Shown: positions 45,789 to 54,509, counted from the first letter of the stretch. The stretch: DNA of 64,000 nt from Devosia sp. 2618 (GCF_040546815.1 NZ_JBEPOO010000001.1:3596001-3660000), one strand, 5' to 3'. Notes: generated from the letters alone by a model not told the origin. Program-made: numbers and translations.

Positions 45789-46573
45789 GCAGCGACCTGA
45801 TCATCGACAATCTGTCCGTTCAGACCAATGGCGTGACACTCGTCCGCTCGGCGTCGGCCATTGTACCCGCTGGCAAGCTGACAGGGTTGCTCGGCCCGAA
45901 TGGTGCCGGCAAATCGACGCTGATGCGCGCCGTGCTTGGACTAACAGCCGTCCACGCTGGAAGCGTAAGGTTTGGCGATCAAGATCTGCTCGCCATGCCA
46001 ACGGGCAAGCGAGCACGCCTCGCGGCGCTTGTTGAGCAGGAGGCTGGTTCTGAGGTCAATCTCACCGTGGAAGAGGCCGCCCTGCTGGGCCGGATCCCTT
46101 ACCAATCCAACTGGCAACCAGGGCCTTCGCCGGACGACTTCGCGCGTGCGCGGTGGGCTCTGGCGGCCGTCGACATGACTAGCTTCGCTACGCGCCCGTT
46201 TGTCAGCCTGTCTGGCGGGGAGCGCCAGCGGGTGCATATTGCCAGGGCCCTGGCACAGGAGCCAAGGCTTCTGGTCCTCGACGAACCAACAAACCATCTT
46301 GATATAAACGCGCAGCTATCCACGCTGCGACAACTGCGAAACCTGGCCAGAGAGGGCAGGACAGTGCTTGCGGCCATGCACGACATCAACCTTGCAGCCG
46401 CGTTTTGCGACGAGCTGATCATAATGAGCAGGGGAGCGGTCGTGTGTGCAGGTGTTCCCCATAGGACATTAAATCCAGAACTCATAAAGGCTGTGTATGG
46501 CGTTTCCGCAATCATGTTGCGGCATCCATCGACCGGCCGACCGTTGGTTGCATATGAGCCTTGCGATGATTGA
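45785..46573 (+). CDS. Proposed F420-0 ABC transporter, ATP-binding protein
   Basis: A 262-residue ATPase of the FecE/BtuD type: Walker A GLLGPNGAGKSTLMRAVLGL, Q-loop LVEQEAGSE, signature LSGGERQRVHIARAL, Walker B LLVLDEPTNHLD and switch His in AAMHDINLAAAFCD. The start overlaps the permease stop (ATGA). It is the last gene of the rightward arm of cluster B. Confidence 0.87.
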   Translation: MSSDLIIDNLSVQTNGVTLVRSASAIVPAGKLTGLLGPNGAGKSTLMRAVLGLTAVHAGSVRFGDQDLLAMPTGKRARLAALVEQEAGSEVNLTVEEAALLGRIPYQSNWQPGPSPDDFARARWALAAVDMTSFATRPFVSLSGGERQRVHIARALAQEPRLLVLDEPTNHLDINAQLSTLRQLRNLAREGRTVLAAMHDINLAAAFCDELIIMSRGAVVCAGVPHRTLNPELIKAVYGVSAIMLRHPSTGRPLVAYEPCDD

Positions 46574-46652
46574 GGGGTTGGGCTCATTCCCGAGGCCAAG
46601 CCCTACGTACCCGCGTAACAAAAAGGGCGCTAAGTCGGCAGCACGGTCACAG

Positions 46653-46757
46653 ATCGCAACACTGTTGCGATTGGAGCATGGGGCATTTCCGAATTTGTTC
46701 CGCTCAACGAATTGTCGGCGGGTTCACACCGCCGAAATCTGCTTCATTTCGAAGCAG
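46653..46757 (+). promoter_or_regulatory. Three consecutive hairpins in the leader of gnd
   Basis: ATCGCAAC-ACT-GTTGCGAT (46653-46671), TCGGCGG-7-CCGCCGA (46715-46735) and CTGCTTC-5-GAAGCAG (46739-46757). The last one is followed by CCCTTTTT (46764-46770), so it may end transcription from the F420 operon or attenuate gnd. Confidence 0.5.
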
Positions 46758-46788
46758 TGATATCCCTTTTTCGAGGAGGTTAAATCAG

Positions 46789-48216
46789 ATGAATTCTAAT
46801 GCAACAGCGGATATTGGCCTTATCGGCCTGGCGGTCATGGGTTCCAACCTCGCCCTCAATATCGCCGAAAAAGGCTACACCGTTGCCGTTCACAACCGTT
46901 CGGCCGGGCGCATCGACGAACTCGTCGAATTGGCCAAGGCGCAGGGCCTCGACAAGAACACGATCCCGAAATACGACCTCGCCGAATTCGTGCAGGCCGT
47001 AAAGGCTCCGCGCTCGATCATCATCATGGTCAAGGCCGGCCAGCCGGTCGACGACATGATCGAGCAGCTCCTGCCGCATCTGTCGCCGGGCGATGCCATC
47101 ATCGAATGCGGCAACTCGCTCTATACCGACACGCAGCGCCGCTTCGACTACCTCAAGCCCAACAATATCGGCTATCTCGGCGTAGGCGTTTCCGGTGGTG
47201 AAGAAGGCGCCCGCCACGGCCCTTCCATCATGGTGGGCGGCTCCAAGGAACAGTGGCACAATGCAGAAGCGGTGCTTACCGCCATCGCTGCCAAGTTCAA
47301 CGGCGAAAGCTGCTGCGCCTATCTCGGCGAGGGCGGCGCGGGCCACTTCGTCAAGACCATCCATAACGGCATCGAATATGGCGACATGCAGATGATCGCC
47401 GAAGTCTATGGCGTGATGCGCGATGGGCTCGGCATGAATGCTGCCGATTGTGCTGAAGTCTTCAAGGAATGGAACAAGGGTCCGCTCAATTCCTACCTGA
47501 TCGAGATTACCGGCCACGTCCTCGCCGCTATCGATCCCCAGACCAACAAGCCGCTCGTCGATCTCATCCTCGACAAGGCCGGCCAGAAGGGCACCGGCAT
47601 GTGGTCCGCAGTTGTCGCCCAGCAGATGGGCGTACCGGCTACCGCCATCGAAGGCGCCGTTGCCGCCCGTTCGCTCTCCTCGCGCAAGTCCGAGCGCGTC
47701 GTGGCCGAAGGCATCTATGGCAAGCCCAACCGCGCCAAGACCAACGTGACCCTGGCCGATCTCGAAAAGGCGCTGCTCGCCGGCAAGATCGTCTCCTACG
47801 CCCAGGGCTTCGCCGTCATCGCCAAGGCGTCCGAAGAATTCGGCTGGTCCCTGCCGCTCGCCACCATCGCGAAAATCTGGCGCGCCGGCTGCATCATCCG
47901 CTCGCGCTTCCTCGACCAGATGAGCTCGGCCTATGAAAAGGGCGGCAATACCAATCTGCTGGTCGTGCCCGATTTCGTCGCCATCATGAAGGACAGCCAT
48001 CCGAGCCTGCGCAAGGTCGTGGCCGCAGCCGCCATCGGCGAATTCCCGATGATCTGTCTGTCTGCCTCGCTGAGCTATTTCGATAGCTACCGCCAGGCTC
48101 AGGGCACCGCCAACCTCATCCAGGGCCAGCGCGATTTCTTCGGCGCCCACGGCTTCGAGATCGAAGGGCGTGGCGGGGATCTGCACGGGACCTGGCCCAG
48201 CACGCTGGGCAGGTAA
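46789..48216 (+). CDS. gnd: 6-phosphogluconate dehydrogenase, decarboxylating
   Basis: NADP(+)-dependent oxidative decarboxylation of 6-phosphogluconate to ribulose-5-phosphate, 475 residues. Seen: IGLIGLAVMGSNLALNIAEKGY (Rossmann fold), VKAGQPVDDMIEQL, IECGNSLYTDTQRR, VGVSGGEEGARHGPSIMVGG, the catalytic Lys/His region GGAGHFVKTIHNGIEYGDMQ, DKAGQKGTGMWS and the RAQRD-like GQRDFFGAHGFE. ATG at 46789 follows a strong GAGGAGGT site. Codon use is very regular, like a core gene. It acts two steps after the Fgd-type reaction, but housekeeping function is sufficient explanation. Confidence 0.95.
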   Translation: MNSNATADIGLIGLAVMGSNLALNIAEKGYTVAVHNRSAGRIDELVELAKAQGLDKNTIPKYDLAEFVQAVKAPRSIIIMVKAGQPVDDMIEQLLPHLSPGDAIIECGNSLYTDTQRRFDYLKPNNIGYLGVGVSGGEEGARHGPSIMVGGSKEQWHNAEAVLTAIAAKFNGESCCAYLGEGGAGHFVKTIHNGIEYGDMQMIAEVYGVMRDGLGMNAADCAEVFKEWNKGPLNSYLIEITGHVLAAIDPQTNKPLVDLILDKAGQKGTGMWSAVVAQQMGVPATAIEGAVAARSLSSRKSERVVAEGIYGKPNRAKTNVTLADLEKALLAGKIVSYAQGFAVIAKASEEFGWSLPLATIAKIWRAGCIIRSRFLDQMSSAYEKGGNTNLLVVPDFVAIMKDSHPSLRKVVAAAAIGEFPMICLSASLSYFDSYRQAQGTANLIQGQRDFFGAHGFEIEGRGGDLHGTWPSTLGR

Positions 48217-48499
48217 AACCTGTTGCCGCTGTTTTGTCGGCGAGAATGGAGTGCATAGTGGCCGGCGCATTGGTAGTAATTCTTGCGGTTCTTCGCAGCG
48301 GCAAGGGCCAGGAATGAGGCGGCGGTCATAGCCAGTCTCCTCAGCAGTGTGGTTATGCAAACCAATGTTGAGACCTCAGACCTGTTCTGGCTACCCGCTG
48401 CGTGATGTGTGACCGCACGGCTGGCCAAACCCATCCGCAGTCTTACTTCCAGCCGTGCTATGGCCAGGACTTCATCGCCAAAGCGGTGCGGAATGGAGA
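48217..48499. other. Intergenic stretch after gnd, no supported gene
   Basis: A minus-strand frame from 48330 has a GAGGAG site and a plausible short start (MTAASFLALAAAKNRKNYY), but it then runs antisense into gnd and shows no family. I see no terminator or repeat. Confidence 0.4.
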
Positions 48500-48764
48500 G
48501 TAGCGATCGGCGCAAAGACCGCTTCCATCGAGCCGGGCAGTCCTTGAGAGAACGGCTACTGCGAGAGCTTCAACTCCAAGTTGCGCGACGAACTGCTCGA
48601 CGGCGAGACCTTCTAAATCATCGCCGTGGCCAAGGTCGTCATCGAGGAATGGCGGCGCTACTACAACACCGAACGGCCGCACTCATTCACTCGGCTACTG
48701 ACCACCGGCACCGGAGGCCATTATTTGGCCGGCGACACCACGCGGCTCTGCGCCACCATCTGTC
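48500..48764 (+). pseudogene. IS3-family transposase (OrfB) C-terminal remnant
   Basis: The tail of an IS3-type integrase-core transposase: KTASIEPGSP, then stop (TGA where Trp is expected), ENGYCESFNSKLRDELLDGETF, then stop, and VVIEEWRRYYNTERPHS, followed in a shifted frame by LGY, stop, PPAPEAIIWP. At least three stops and one frameshift. The start of the element is missing. Confidence 0.8.
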
Positions 48765-49104
48765 TAGACTAGGGGATGGCCCGAAGCCGATCATGCTTTA
48801 AGAATGACACTTGTTTAGCCCACCGTTTGGGGCAGGCCAATGCCCCACACATCAATCAGTGCGTAATCTCATTACTGAAAACCTGCTAGAAGTTAGGAAC
48901 AGGACGCCGCTTACGCTGTGCATCAAAGGTGCACAGGTGTGCGTTCTTCAATTTGCTTCGAAATGCGTCTGTTTGCGTCAAGTTGCGTCGAAGCGCGTCA
49001 CGCAAAAGTGGCGGGAACGAGGGATTCGGGGCCGAGGGATCGATGGAATTATCCAGATCTATCGTGGACAGCGTCAGCTACGTTGTCGTCCGGATCGGAT
49101 GAGC
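48765..49104. other. Intergenic stretch between IS3 remnant and defence operon
   Basis: No gene is supported. The main feature is the 10-bp phased repeat array at 48944-48999. On the minus strand the region just left of 49105 would hold the terminator of the defence operon, but I see no clear hairpin. Confidence 0.45.
48944..48999. repeat. Array of six degenerate 10-bp repeats, core TGCGTC
   Basis: Hexamers occur at exact 10-base steps: TTCTTC (48944), TGCTTC (48954), TGCGTC (48964), TGCGTC (48974), TGCGTC (48984) and CGCGTC (48994). Bases between the cores vary. A 10-base period puts every core on one face of the helix, as in cooperative protein-binding arrays. Confidence 0.55.
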
Positions 49105-51162
49105 TCACTCCCCGACAGCCTGGAGAGCGCTACGCAGCACGCCGACCGGCATCGGTGGGACATCCGCAGCCGTTAGGACGCTCGTCGCGCCCTCGTGCCC
49201 AAGATCGATGTCGTATCTGCGGCCGGGCTCGCTGGTCGTGCTCACTAAGCGCCGGCAAAGCAGGTCGGCAAGCGCCGGGTCTTCGACCGCGCATATGATC
49301 TGGCGGCGGTCGAGGCGAAGGGCCGCCAGTACTTCGACGAGATGAAGCGCGCGGAAATCGTCGATATGCTGGACCGGATCATCGAGAAGGAGTGAGCGCC
49401 AAGGCGTCCAGGCGCGGGCTAAGTGAACCGACAATAGGAACGCCAGTCCCGCCGCACGTCGCTGGCCGGAGCTGAACACGAATTGCGGGTTCAGCCCGTC
49501 GCCGACCTTCAGGCTCAGGAAGCGTTTCACATCGCCGCGGATGCTGTAATCGATGGTCCTCCAATCCGCATGCGGTCTCAGACGTTGATAGAGTTCATTG
49601 AGCAAGGGGCTGATCTGAGCCAGCCTTTCATCGATGATCTCGGCGCTGACGCGCTTTACCGCCCGGTCGATCTTGCGGGCGCTGGTTGCGGCGGCCTGTG
49701 ACTGGCCGACGACATCGGCGAGCTTCTCGATGTCCTCACGCAGAACTTCGATGGTTTTCTCGATCGACGCCATGCGCGACACCGACTGGGACGCCTCCAG
49801 AACGATCAGGGCGCGCTCGAGGTTGATCAATCGGTCGCGCTCGGCCGTTACATGGCTTTCGAGCCCGTCCGGGTCAGAAAGGAAGCGCGGATCTATCCCC
49901 CACCGGTCGAAAAACGCGGCATAGGTCTGTTCAGCCTCTCGCAAGGCGTCCTCTTCGGCTTGATGGCCAGAAACCTCACGCTCGACCATGGTGAAGGCGG
50001 ATGACGCTTGTCGCGCCTGTTCACTGGCCGCAGCCATTCTCCGGCGGGCGTCCTGAACCCCGGAGGCGAGGCTCGAAATCCGCCGACGCGCTGCTTCCAC
50101 GCCTGCGGCGAACTCCGCAGAGGTTCGTTGGGCCGCGCAGAGCGGGCAACGGTCCTCATGAACGCCAAGGCGCTCGCCGTGCTCGACCAGAATGGCAAGC
50201 GAGGCTGCGATCGCATCCGCGTCCTCTTCTCGGGCGAGCAGCATCTCGGCGGCGGCAACGTCCGCCAAAGCGACGCCTTGCGCCTCCCTTGTCGTTTCAA
50301 GCCCGGCCTTCGCGGTTTCCCGCGCTGTTACCGCATTGGGCGCCTGAAAAGCCTGCTGACGGGCGAGCAGAACCCGACCGGCCTCCGCCGCTTCAGCGCT
50401 GCGGGCGGTTCGCGTCCGCCCGTCTGCAAGCGCGCCGCGAGCGGCTTCAAGGCGGAGCACCATCTCGGTGGGCGCATTCGGCACGGCGGCGCCCACGATC
50501 TCCAACGCGGCAGAGACATCGCCTGAGCGGCTAAGCGAGGCTTGGATTTCCGACTGCTGGGTCAGACGCTCGCCCAACGTGGCGCGCGCATTCTCATAGG
50601 CGGCTTCATTGCGGGCGTGAGAGGCATCGGCGGCGGTGACGACATCCCTGGCCTTCGCAGCCGCCTCTGAGCCTTCGAGGGCGCCGAGGGCCGAGCGAAC
50701 GAGATCGAAGCGTTCGGTCTCGGACAGATCGAGACTGAGGGCAGCGATCCATTCGTCGCGAATGATGGAGGTTCGGGTCAGCTGTCGCAGCGCATCCTCT
50801 GGCACAGGTCCGCTGCACAAGGCCGCCTGGATTTCTTCCGGCGACACATCGGCACCGCTCTCGCGGGTCCGGGTGATCTTGAATGGCTTGCCCTCGTCAC
50901 TAATGAAGGCAGCGGTGACATAGTGAGCTTCCGGTTCGCCGGCGCCGCGCCACCACAGATAATCGGCGAGGCTTTCCTTGGCGGCCTTCTCGACGGCGTA
51001 CTTTTCGATCAGTCCGGTGATGGCGAACTCGACGGCGTCGCACAGGGTGCTCTTGCCGACGCCGTTGCGGCCGGTGATGACGGTGAAGCCGCCGCCGAAA
51101 TCGATCCTAGCCTTGTCTCGGAAACCACGGAAGCCGCAGACCTCTACATAATCGAGCTTCAT
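49105..51162 (-). CDS. SMC/Rad50-like ATPase of a Lamassu/ABC-3C defence system (LmuB-like)
   Basis: A 685-residue ABC-type ATPase. Walker A is GRNGVGKST (residues 31-39). Long helices rich in Ala, Glu and Arg (about 165-330 and 345-540) flank a zinc-hook motif CPLC (339-342), as in Rad50. The C-terminal head has FSSGQRRAAGLAFLLSVHLA and the Walker B/D-loop LLLDDPVQHIDD. It is the third gene of a coupled operon after a SIR2 protein and a small middle protein, which is the order of Lamassu-type systems (effector, LmuC, LmuB). It presumably senses invading DNA ends and activates the effector. Confidence 0.82.
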   Translation of the reverse strand: MKLDYVEVCGFRGFRDKARIDFGGGFTVITGRNGVGKSTLCDAVEFAITGLIEKYAVEKAAKESLADYLWWRGAGEPEAHYVTAAFISDEGKPFKITRTRESGADVSPEEIQAALCSGPVPEDALRQLTRTSIIRDEWIAALSLDLSETERFDLVRSALGALEGSEAAAKARDVVTAADASHARNEAAYENARATLGERLTQQSEIQASLSRSGDVSAALEIVGAAVPNAPTEMVLRLEAARGALADGRTRTARSAEAAEAGRVLLARQQAFQAPNAVTARETAKAGLETTREAQGVALADVAAAEMLLAREEDADAIAASLAILVEHGERLGVHEDRCPLCAAQRTSAEFAAGVEAARRRISSLASGVQDARRRMAAASEQARQASSAFTMVEREVSGHQAEEDALREAEQTYAAFFDRWGIDPRFLSDPDGLESHVTAERDRLINLERALIVLEASQSVSRMASIEKTIEVLREDIEKLADVVGQSQAAATSARKIDRAVKRVSAEIIDERLAQISPLLNELYQRLRPHADWRTIDYSIRGDVKRFLSLKVGDGLNPQFVFSSGQRRAAGLAFLLSVHLARAWTPWRSLLLDDPVQHIDDFRALHLVEVLAALRLDRRQIICAVEDPALADLLCRRLVSTTSEPGRRYDIDLGHEGATSVLTAADVPPMPVGVLRSALQAVGE

Positions 51163-51689
51163 GATCTGGCTCCCAAAATGCGAGCGACCTCCACAGCCGG
51201 CGTTTCGTTGAGAAAGGCGGCTACGGCGTCGGCGGGAACGTCCTTTAAGCGGCTGCGGAGGCGGTCTTCGAAGTTGGTCGCACCGAGGAGCGGCTGCGCG
51301 CGGAGCCCTATTAAGGGCAGCAACGCCCTTTCGACGTCCTCCGCCGTTGTCACGGCCGTGCGGGCGATTTTTCGGGTGAGTGTGAAGTCTTCCTCTATCC
51401 GCTCGATGGCGCGGGCCAGCGAAGGTGCACGCTCGGCGGTGAGTAGCACCGAATAGACATTCCAGGCCTTGATGCCGGCTCCTCGCAGGGACGCGGCGTG
51501 GCGTGCAAGGCTAGTCTTTTGGCTGGCCTGCCAACCGGCCATGAGCGCCTCCGCGTTTACGAAGACGTGGACGAAGCCCATGAGGGCGGCGCTCTCGAAA
51601 CAGGTCACGGGGCCACTCGGCCCTGACCAGGACCAGGTTTCATATTGTGCATTGCGAAGCACGATTTCGGCTTGGGTCGCGATATCCAT
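51159..51689 (-). CDS. Small middle component of the Lamassu/ABC-3C system (LmuC-like)
   Basis: A 176-residue protein with no catalytic motif I recognise (YETWSWSGPSGPVTCFESAALMGFVHVFVNAEAL, then a helical C-terminal half). Size and place between the SIR2 effector and the SMC-like ATPase fit the 'middle component'. It overlaps the genes on both sides by one (TGATG) and four (ATGA) bases, so the three proteins are made in step. Confidence 0.7.
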   Translation of the reverse strand: MDIATQAEIVLRNAQYETWSWSGPSGPVTCFESAALMGFVHVFVNAEALMAGWQASQKTSLARHAASLRGAGIKAWNVYSVLLTAERAPSLARAIERIEEDFTLTRKIARTAVTTAEDVERALLPLIGLRAQPLLGATNFEDRLRSRLKDVPADAVAAFLNETPAVEVARILGARS

Positions 51690-53008
51690 CAGATGTTCAG
51701 CTCCGCGCGTGCGCCGTTGACGTCAAACCAGTCTCCGGCGGCGGCCGGACGTATGAGATCGCCGGTCCGCCCACCCCGGATGACATTGCTGGGAAGACCG
51801 AGATCAGTTGCGCCCACGGCGACCACGATTTCGGAGGTGACGGCCACGGGTGGCTCGATGAATTTCGTTCTAAGCGAACCGAGGATCGCCTCGGCGCCAT
51901 TAATGACCCGGATGCTGCGACCGTTCAGTTCGTACCCTTCGGGAAGCTGGGTGGCGCCAGCCTGGCGCAACAAGAGATGAAAATATCCAAGCGCCTCCAC
52001 ATTGCCGGGGCGAAGGCGTGTGGCCGGCTGTACAGCAGGGATGCCTTCGGCATCCCGGCGCAGCCCGTAAAGGGTCTCGCTGTCGAAATTGGCGATCTGG
52101 AGCCAGTCCGGGTGGCATTGAACGCCCGTCGTCTGTTCGAATACGGCCCGGCCCGCGGCCAGAACCTGGCGCAGATAATTCAAGGAGAACGTCCTGCGCA
52201 GTTCATCGAGCACGTCCGCGCCGGATTCGCGAACATGCTCGAAATGAACGTTGTCGGCATGGGCGACCTGCCAGAGCTGGGGCGCCTTTTCTTCCAGGGT
52301 GTCCGTCGGCGAGAGATCGACGACTGTGACGGAGAGCGGCTGCACGTCCGCAAGGGCGCCGCCGATCACAGCGTTGAGATATTCCCAGTCTGACCAGAAG
52401 CCGACGACCAGCAGGTCCTTCTGTCGCAGGTTCGCTGCCATCCAGGTTTTGCTGCGTTCGATGCGGGCCGAGATAACGGGATCTTGGAGTTGGGAGGGGG
52501 CCCACACGGTCGACACGGGATCTCGCTGTGCGCATCCATGAAATTTCAAGAGCGGGGCTTGGCGCGCTGCATCGACATTGGCCTCATCGCCATCGAGGGA
52601 GCCTCTGAAGGCAGCGCCGTAATCCCAGGCCCGGCGTTCGATGAGGATGTCGTAGTTGCTAGATATGCCCGCGACGGCAGCGCGTATGATCAGAAAATCG
52701 GCGATTGCGGCGTGACCGGGATTGTACGGTCGCGCAAAGGCCGGCCATGGCACCAAATGCTCGATGAAGACGGACTGGAGCGTATTGGTTGCCACGAAGT
52801 GTTCGGCCAGCGCCTCGAGATTGTCACGCAGCGCGATATCGCAGGCGGGATCGACCTCGAGCTGGTATTTGTCAAAACATCGTTCTGCTACGGTGCGAGC
52901 CGATGGTAGGCTGCTGGGCGGCGCCATCGATAGGCCCGCGCCGCAGACCACCAGAAGCCGGCCGGCATTCATCGATGCGAGAAGTCGCGTTAGGATCTCC
53001 GGACTCAA
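51689..53008 (-). CDS. SIR2-domain effector of the Lamassu/ABC-3C system
   Basis: A protein of about 439 residues. The SIR2-like fold shows LLVVCGAGLSMAPPSSLPSA (nucleotide-binding glycines), GISSNYDILIERR (the NYD motif), LLKFHGC (the catalytic-His KFHG motif) and LVVGFWSDWEYL. Such domains in defence systems cleave NAD+ to halt an infected cell. The C-terminal half (about 260-439) is unassigned and probably contacts the middle component. The start is uncertain: TTG at 53008 with a GGGGGGA site is preferred; GTG at 53044 is also in frame. First gene of the operon. Confidence 0.8.
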   Translation of the reverse strand: MSPEILTRLLASMNAGRLLVVCGAGLSMAPPSSLPSARTVAERCFDKYQLEVDPACDIALRDNLEALAEHFVATNTLQSVFIEHLVPWPAFARPYNPGHAAIADFLIIRAAVAGISSNYDILIERRAWDYGAAFRGSLDGDEANVDAARQAPLLKFHGCAQRDPVSTVWAPSQLQDPVISARIERSKTWMAANLRQKDLLVVGFWSDWEYLNAVIGGALADVQPLSVTVVDLSPTDTLEEKAPQLWQVAHADNVHFEHVRESGADVLDELRRTFSLNYLRQVLAAGRAVFEQTTGVQCHPDWLQIANFDSETLYGLRRDAEGIPAVQPATRLRPGNVEALGYFHLLLRQAGATQLPEGYELNGRSIRVINGAEAILGSLRTKFIEPPVAVTSEIVVAVGATDLGLPSNVIRGGRTGDLIRPAAAGDWFDVNGARAELNI

Positions 53009-53318
53009 ACTGCATTCCCCCCGACTACATAATGCTATTACCACCGGATCCGAACCTGCCGGCGGATTTTCTCTCGGTTACCGCAAGCAATAATTGCGGT
53101 CACCGAGAATGTCCGTTCTCGATTACTATTGGTCAAGAGCGGGTAGGCCCTGTTGGGCTAGACTAAGCCGAAAAGCTTGGCGATGGCGGATGGCTGCCTG
53201 TAGGAGTTCGCGATTAGATCCTAAGCGAGCCGCTTGGTTAGCACAGACCACCACACCTTTGATGCCCTTCACTTTCCATGTCGCCATGCTTGTCGCTACG
53301 CGCTTGTCCTTGAAAGAG

Positions 53319-53343
53319 GAGCCCGCCCAGTTGCGGGGGGCTC
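53319..53343 (-). terminator. Terminator-like hairpin after the DUF736 gene
   Basis: GAGCCC (53319-53324) pairs with GGGCTC (53338-53343), with further GC pairing inside, in the ten bases after the minus-strand stop; CTCTTTC follows on that strand. The rest of 53045-53318 has no gene I can support. Confidence 0.5.
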
Positions 53344-53352
53344 TCTAATTCC

Positions 53353-53676
53353 TTATTCGCTGCGGCGGGCAGGGCGAGACCAGATGAGGCTGTGGGTGTC
53401 ACCGTCCTCATCCTCGAAGAGGTTGGCATAGATGGGATTGGAGAAGCTGGGATCGTCGACCTTGAGGCTCAGATAGTTCCTGCCTTCGTTGGACGTCTTG
53501 GACCAGGCGGCTCCGATTTCTGCGCGACCGACGAAGACGCGGTGGCTGGGTGCATTTTCGCCAATGGCCCGAGTGTCGGGGGCGATGCGGACATTTTTAG
53601 CCTGAACCGAAAGGGTGAGGATTTCGCCGGTGAATTCGTTGTTGGCGGTGGATTTGAAGGTGCCGATGGTTGCCAT
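53353..53676 (-). CDS. DUF736 family protein
   Basis: A 107-residue protein of unknown function: MATIGTFKSTANNEFTGEI, NVRIAPDTRAIGENAPSHRVFVG, EIGAAWSKTSNEGRNYLSLKVDDPSF, IYANLFEDEDG. The family is common on rhizobial plasmids and integrative elements. ATG at 53676 has AAGGAG seven bases upstream and matches the family start; the upstream open frame to 53961 is leader, not protein. Confidence 0.9.
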   Translation of the reverse strand: MATIGTFKSTANNEFTGEILTLSVQAKNVRIAPDTRAIGENAPSHRVFVGRAEIGAAWSKTSNEGRNYLSLKVDDPSFSNPIYANLFEDEDGDTHSLIWSRPARRSE

Positions 53677-53781
53677 GATAATCTCCTTGATTTTCCTACG
53701 AGCCCGCCCCTTGCGGCCTCGATGGCGATCGAAGGGCCGAAGACGATCGACGGCGCACCCGCAGGGGAAACGGGAGAGGAG

Positions 53782-53837
53782 AGCTTTCTTGTCTTTCCGC
53801 GAGGAATGCCGGCCCGCGCCGGCAGGGGAAGAAAGCT
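53782..53837 (-). promoter_or_regulatory. Nested inverted repeat in the leader of the DUF736 gene
   Basis: An outer pair AGCTTTCTT (53782-53790) and AAGAAAGCT (53829-53837) encloses a 7-bp stem TGCCGGC-CCGC-GCCGGCA (53807-53824). It lies about 105-160 bases upstream of the start, in a gene-free leader. Confidence 0.45.
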
Positions 53838-53961
53838 TGACGACGCTGTTGCGCCATAGGCGATCGAAGCGCAGCTGATCTTCGGCCAGATCAGCCCATC
53901 GAAGAGGCCGGATGGGAGCGGACTTGTCTTCGGGAAAGCTCAAGGAGGCTATGTCAGCCAC

Positions 53962-54509
53962 CCTGCGCCATGGAACCGCTTCACGGATTAGCGGCGTGGA
54001 TCACCTTCGGTCAGGTTTTGAAACGCCTTCGATTCGACATTGGCACCGGAGAACATCCCCATAGACTTCGCTCTATGGCGATCCAGGTCGCTGTTTGGTA
54101 CCGGATTCCAAAAGACAAAAGAGGGTATTGCGCAGTCATGTTACGCTGGCCGGGGTTCCTCATCGCGCGCGCCAAGTCCGGTATGGGGCAGGTTACCTGC
54201 CACCGTTGATGACAGTTCAGTTGGCCCATGGAAATTTCACAGAGCGTCCTGGTCTCTGGCGGGGGCCCCTTCCACCGACCACAAGATGCGCCGCGATAGT
54301 TGGCATGGAGATAGACCAGGTCGTAAGGGGGCCAGACGAATTCGGGATGATGCTGGTCAGTCCGGTCGTGGTGGGTGCCGGTACATTCAGGGACGCTTGC
54401 AGCCGTACGCCGAGCTATGAGCTCCTGGCTTGCGTGAAGCCAGGGCAGCAGTGGCATGCTCATTTGCTAGGCTATCCCCGCCCTGTGGGCGGCGCTCCTA
54501 GGGTGGCGC
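53962..54509. other. Gap without a recognisable gene
   Basis: Open frames of 100-150 codons occur on both strands (for example 54095-54547 plus and 54011-54463 minus), but none has a good ribosome site, a family motif or codon bias like the neighbours. It may hold promoters or a lost gene. Confidence 0.4.

Noticed and set aside
43834..46573. Cobalamin or ferric-siderophore importer
   Set aside because: General fold fits, but there is no cobalamin riboswitch, no TonB receptor, and the genes directly follow cofE in the operon. Kept only as an alternative.
48099..48330. Small minus-strand gene with a good ribosome site
   Set aside because: Most of the frame is antisense to the end of gnd, and the sequence resembles no protein family.
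46780..48360. Minus-strand open frame of 526 codons over gnd
   Set aside because: Shadow of gnd caused by its biased codon use; the plus strand gives a full 6-phosphogluconate dehydrogenase.
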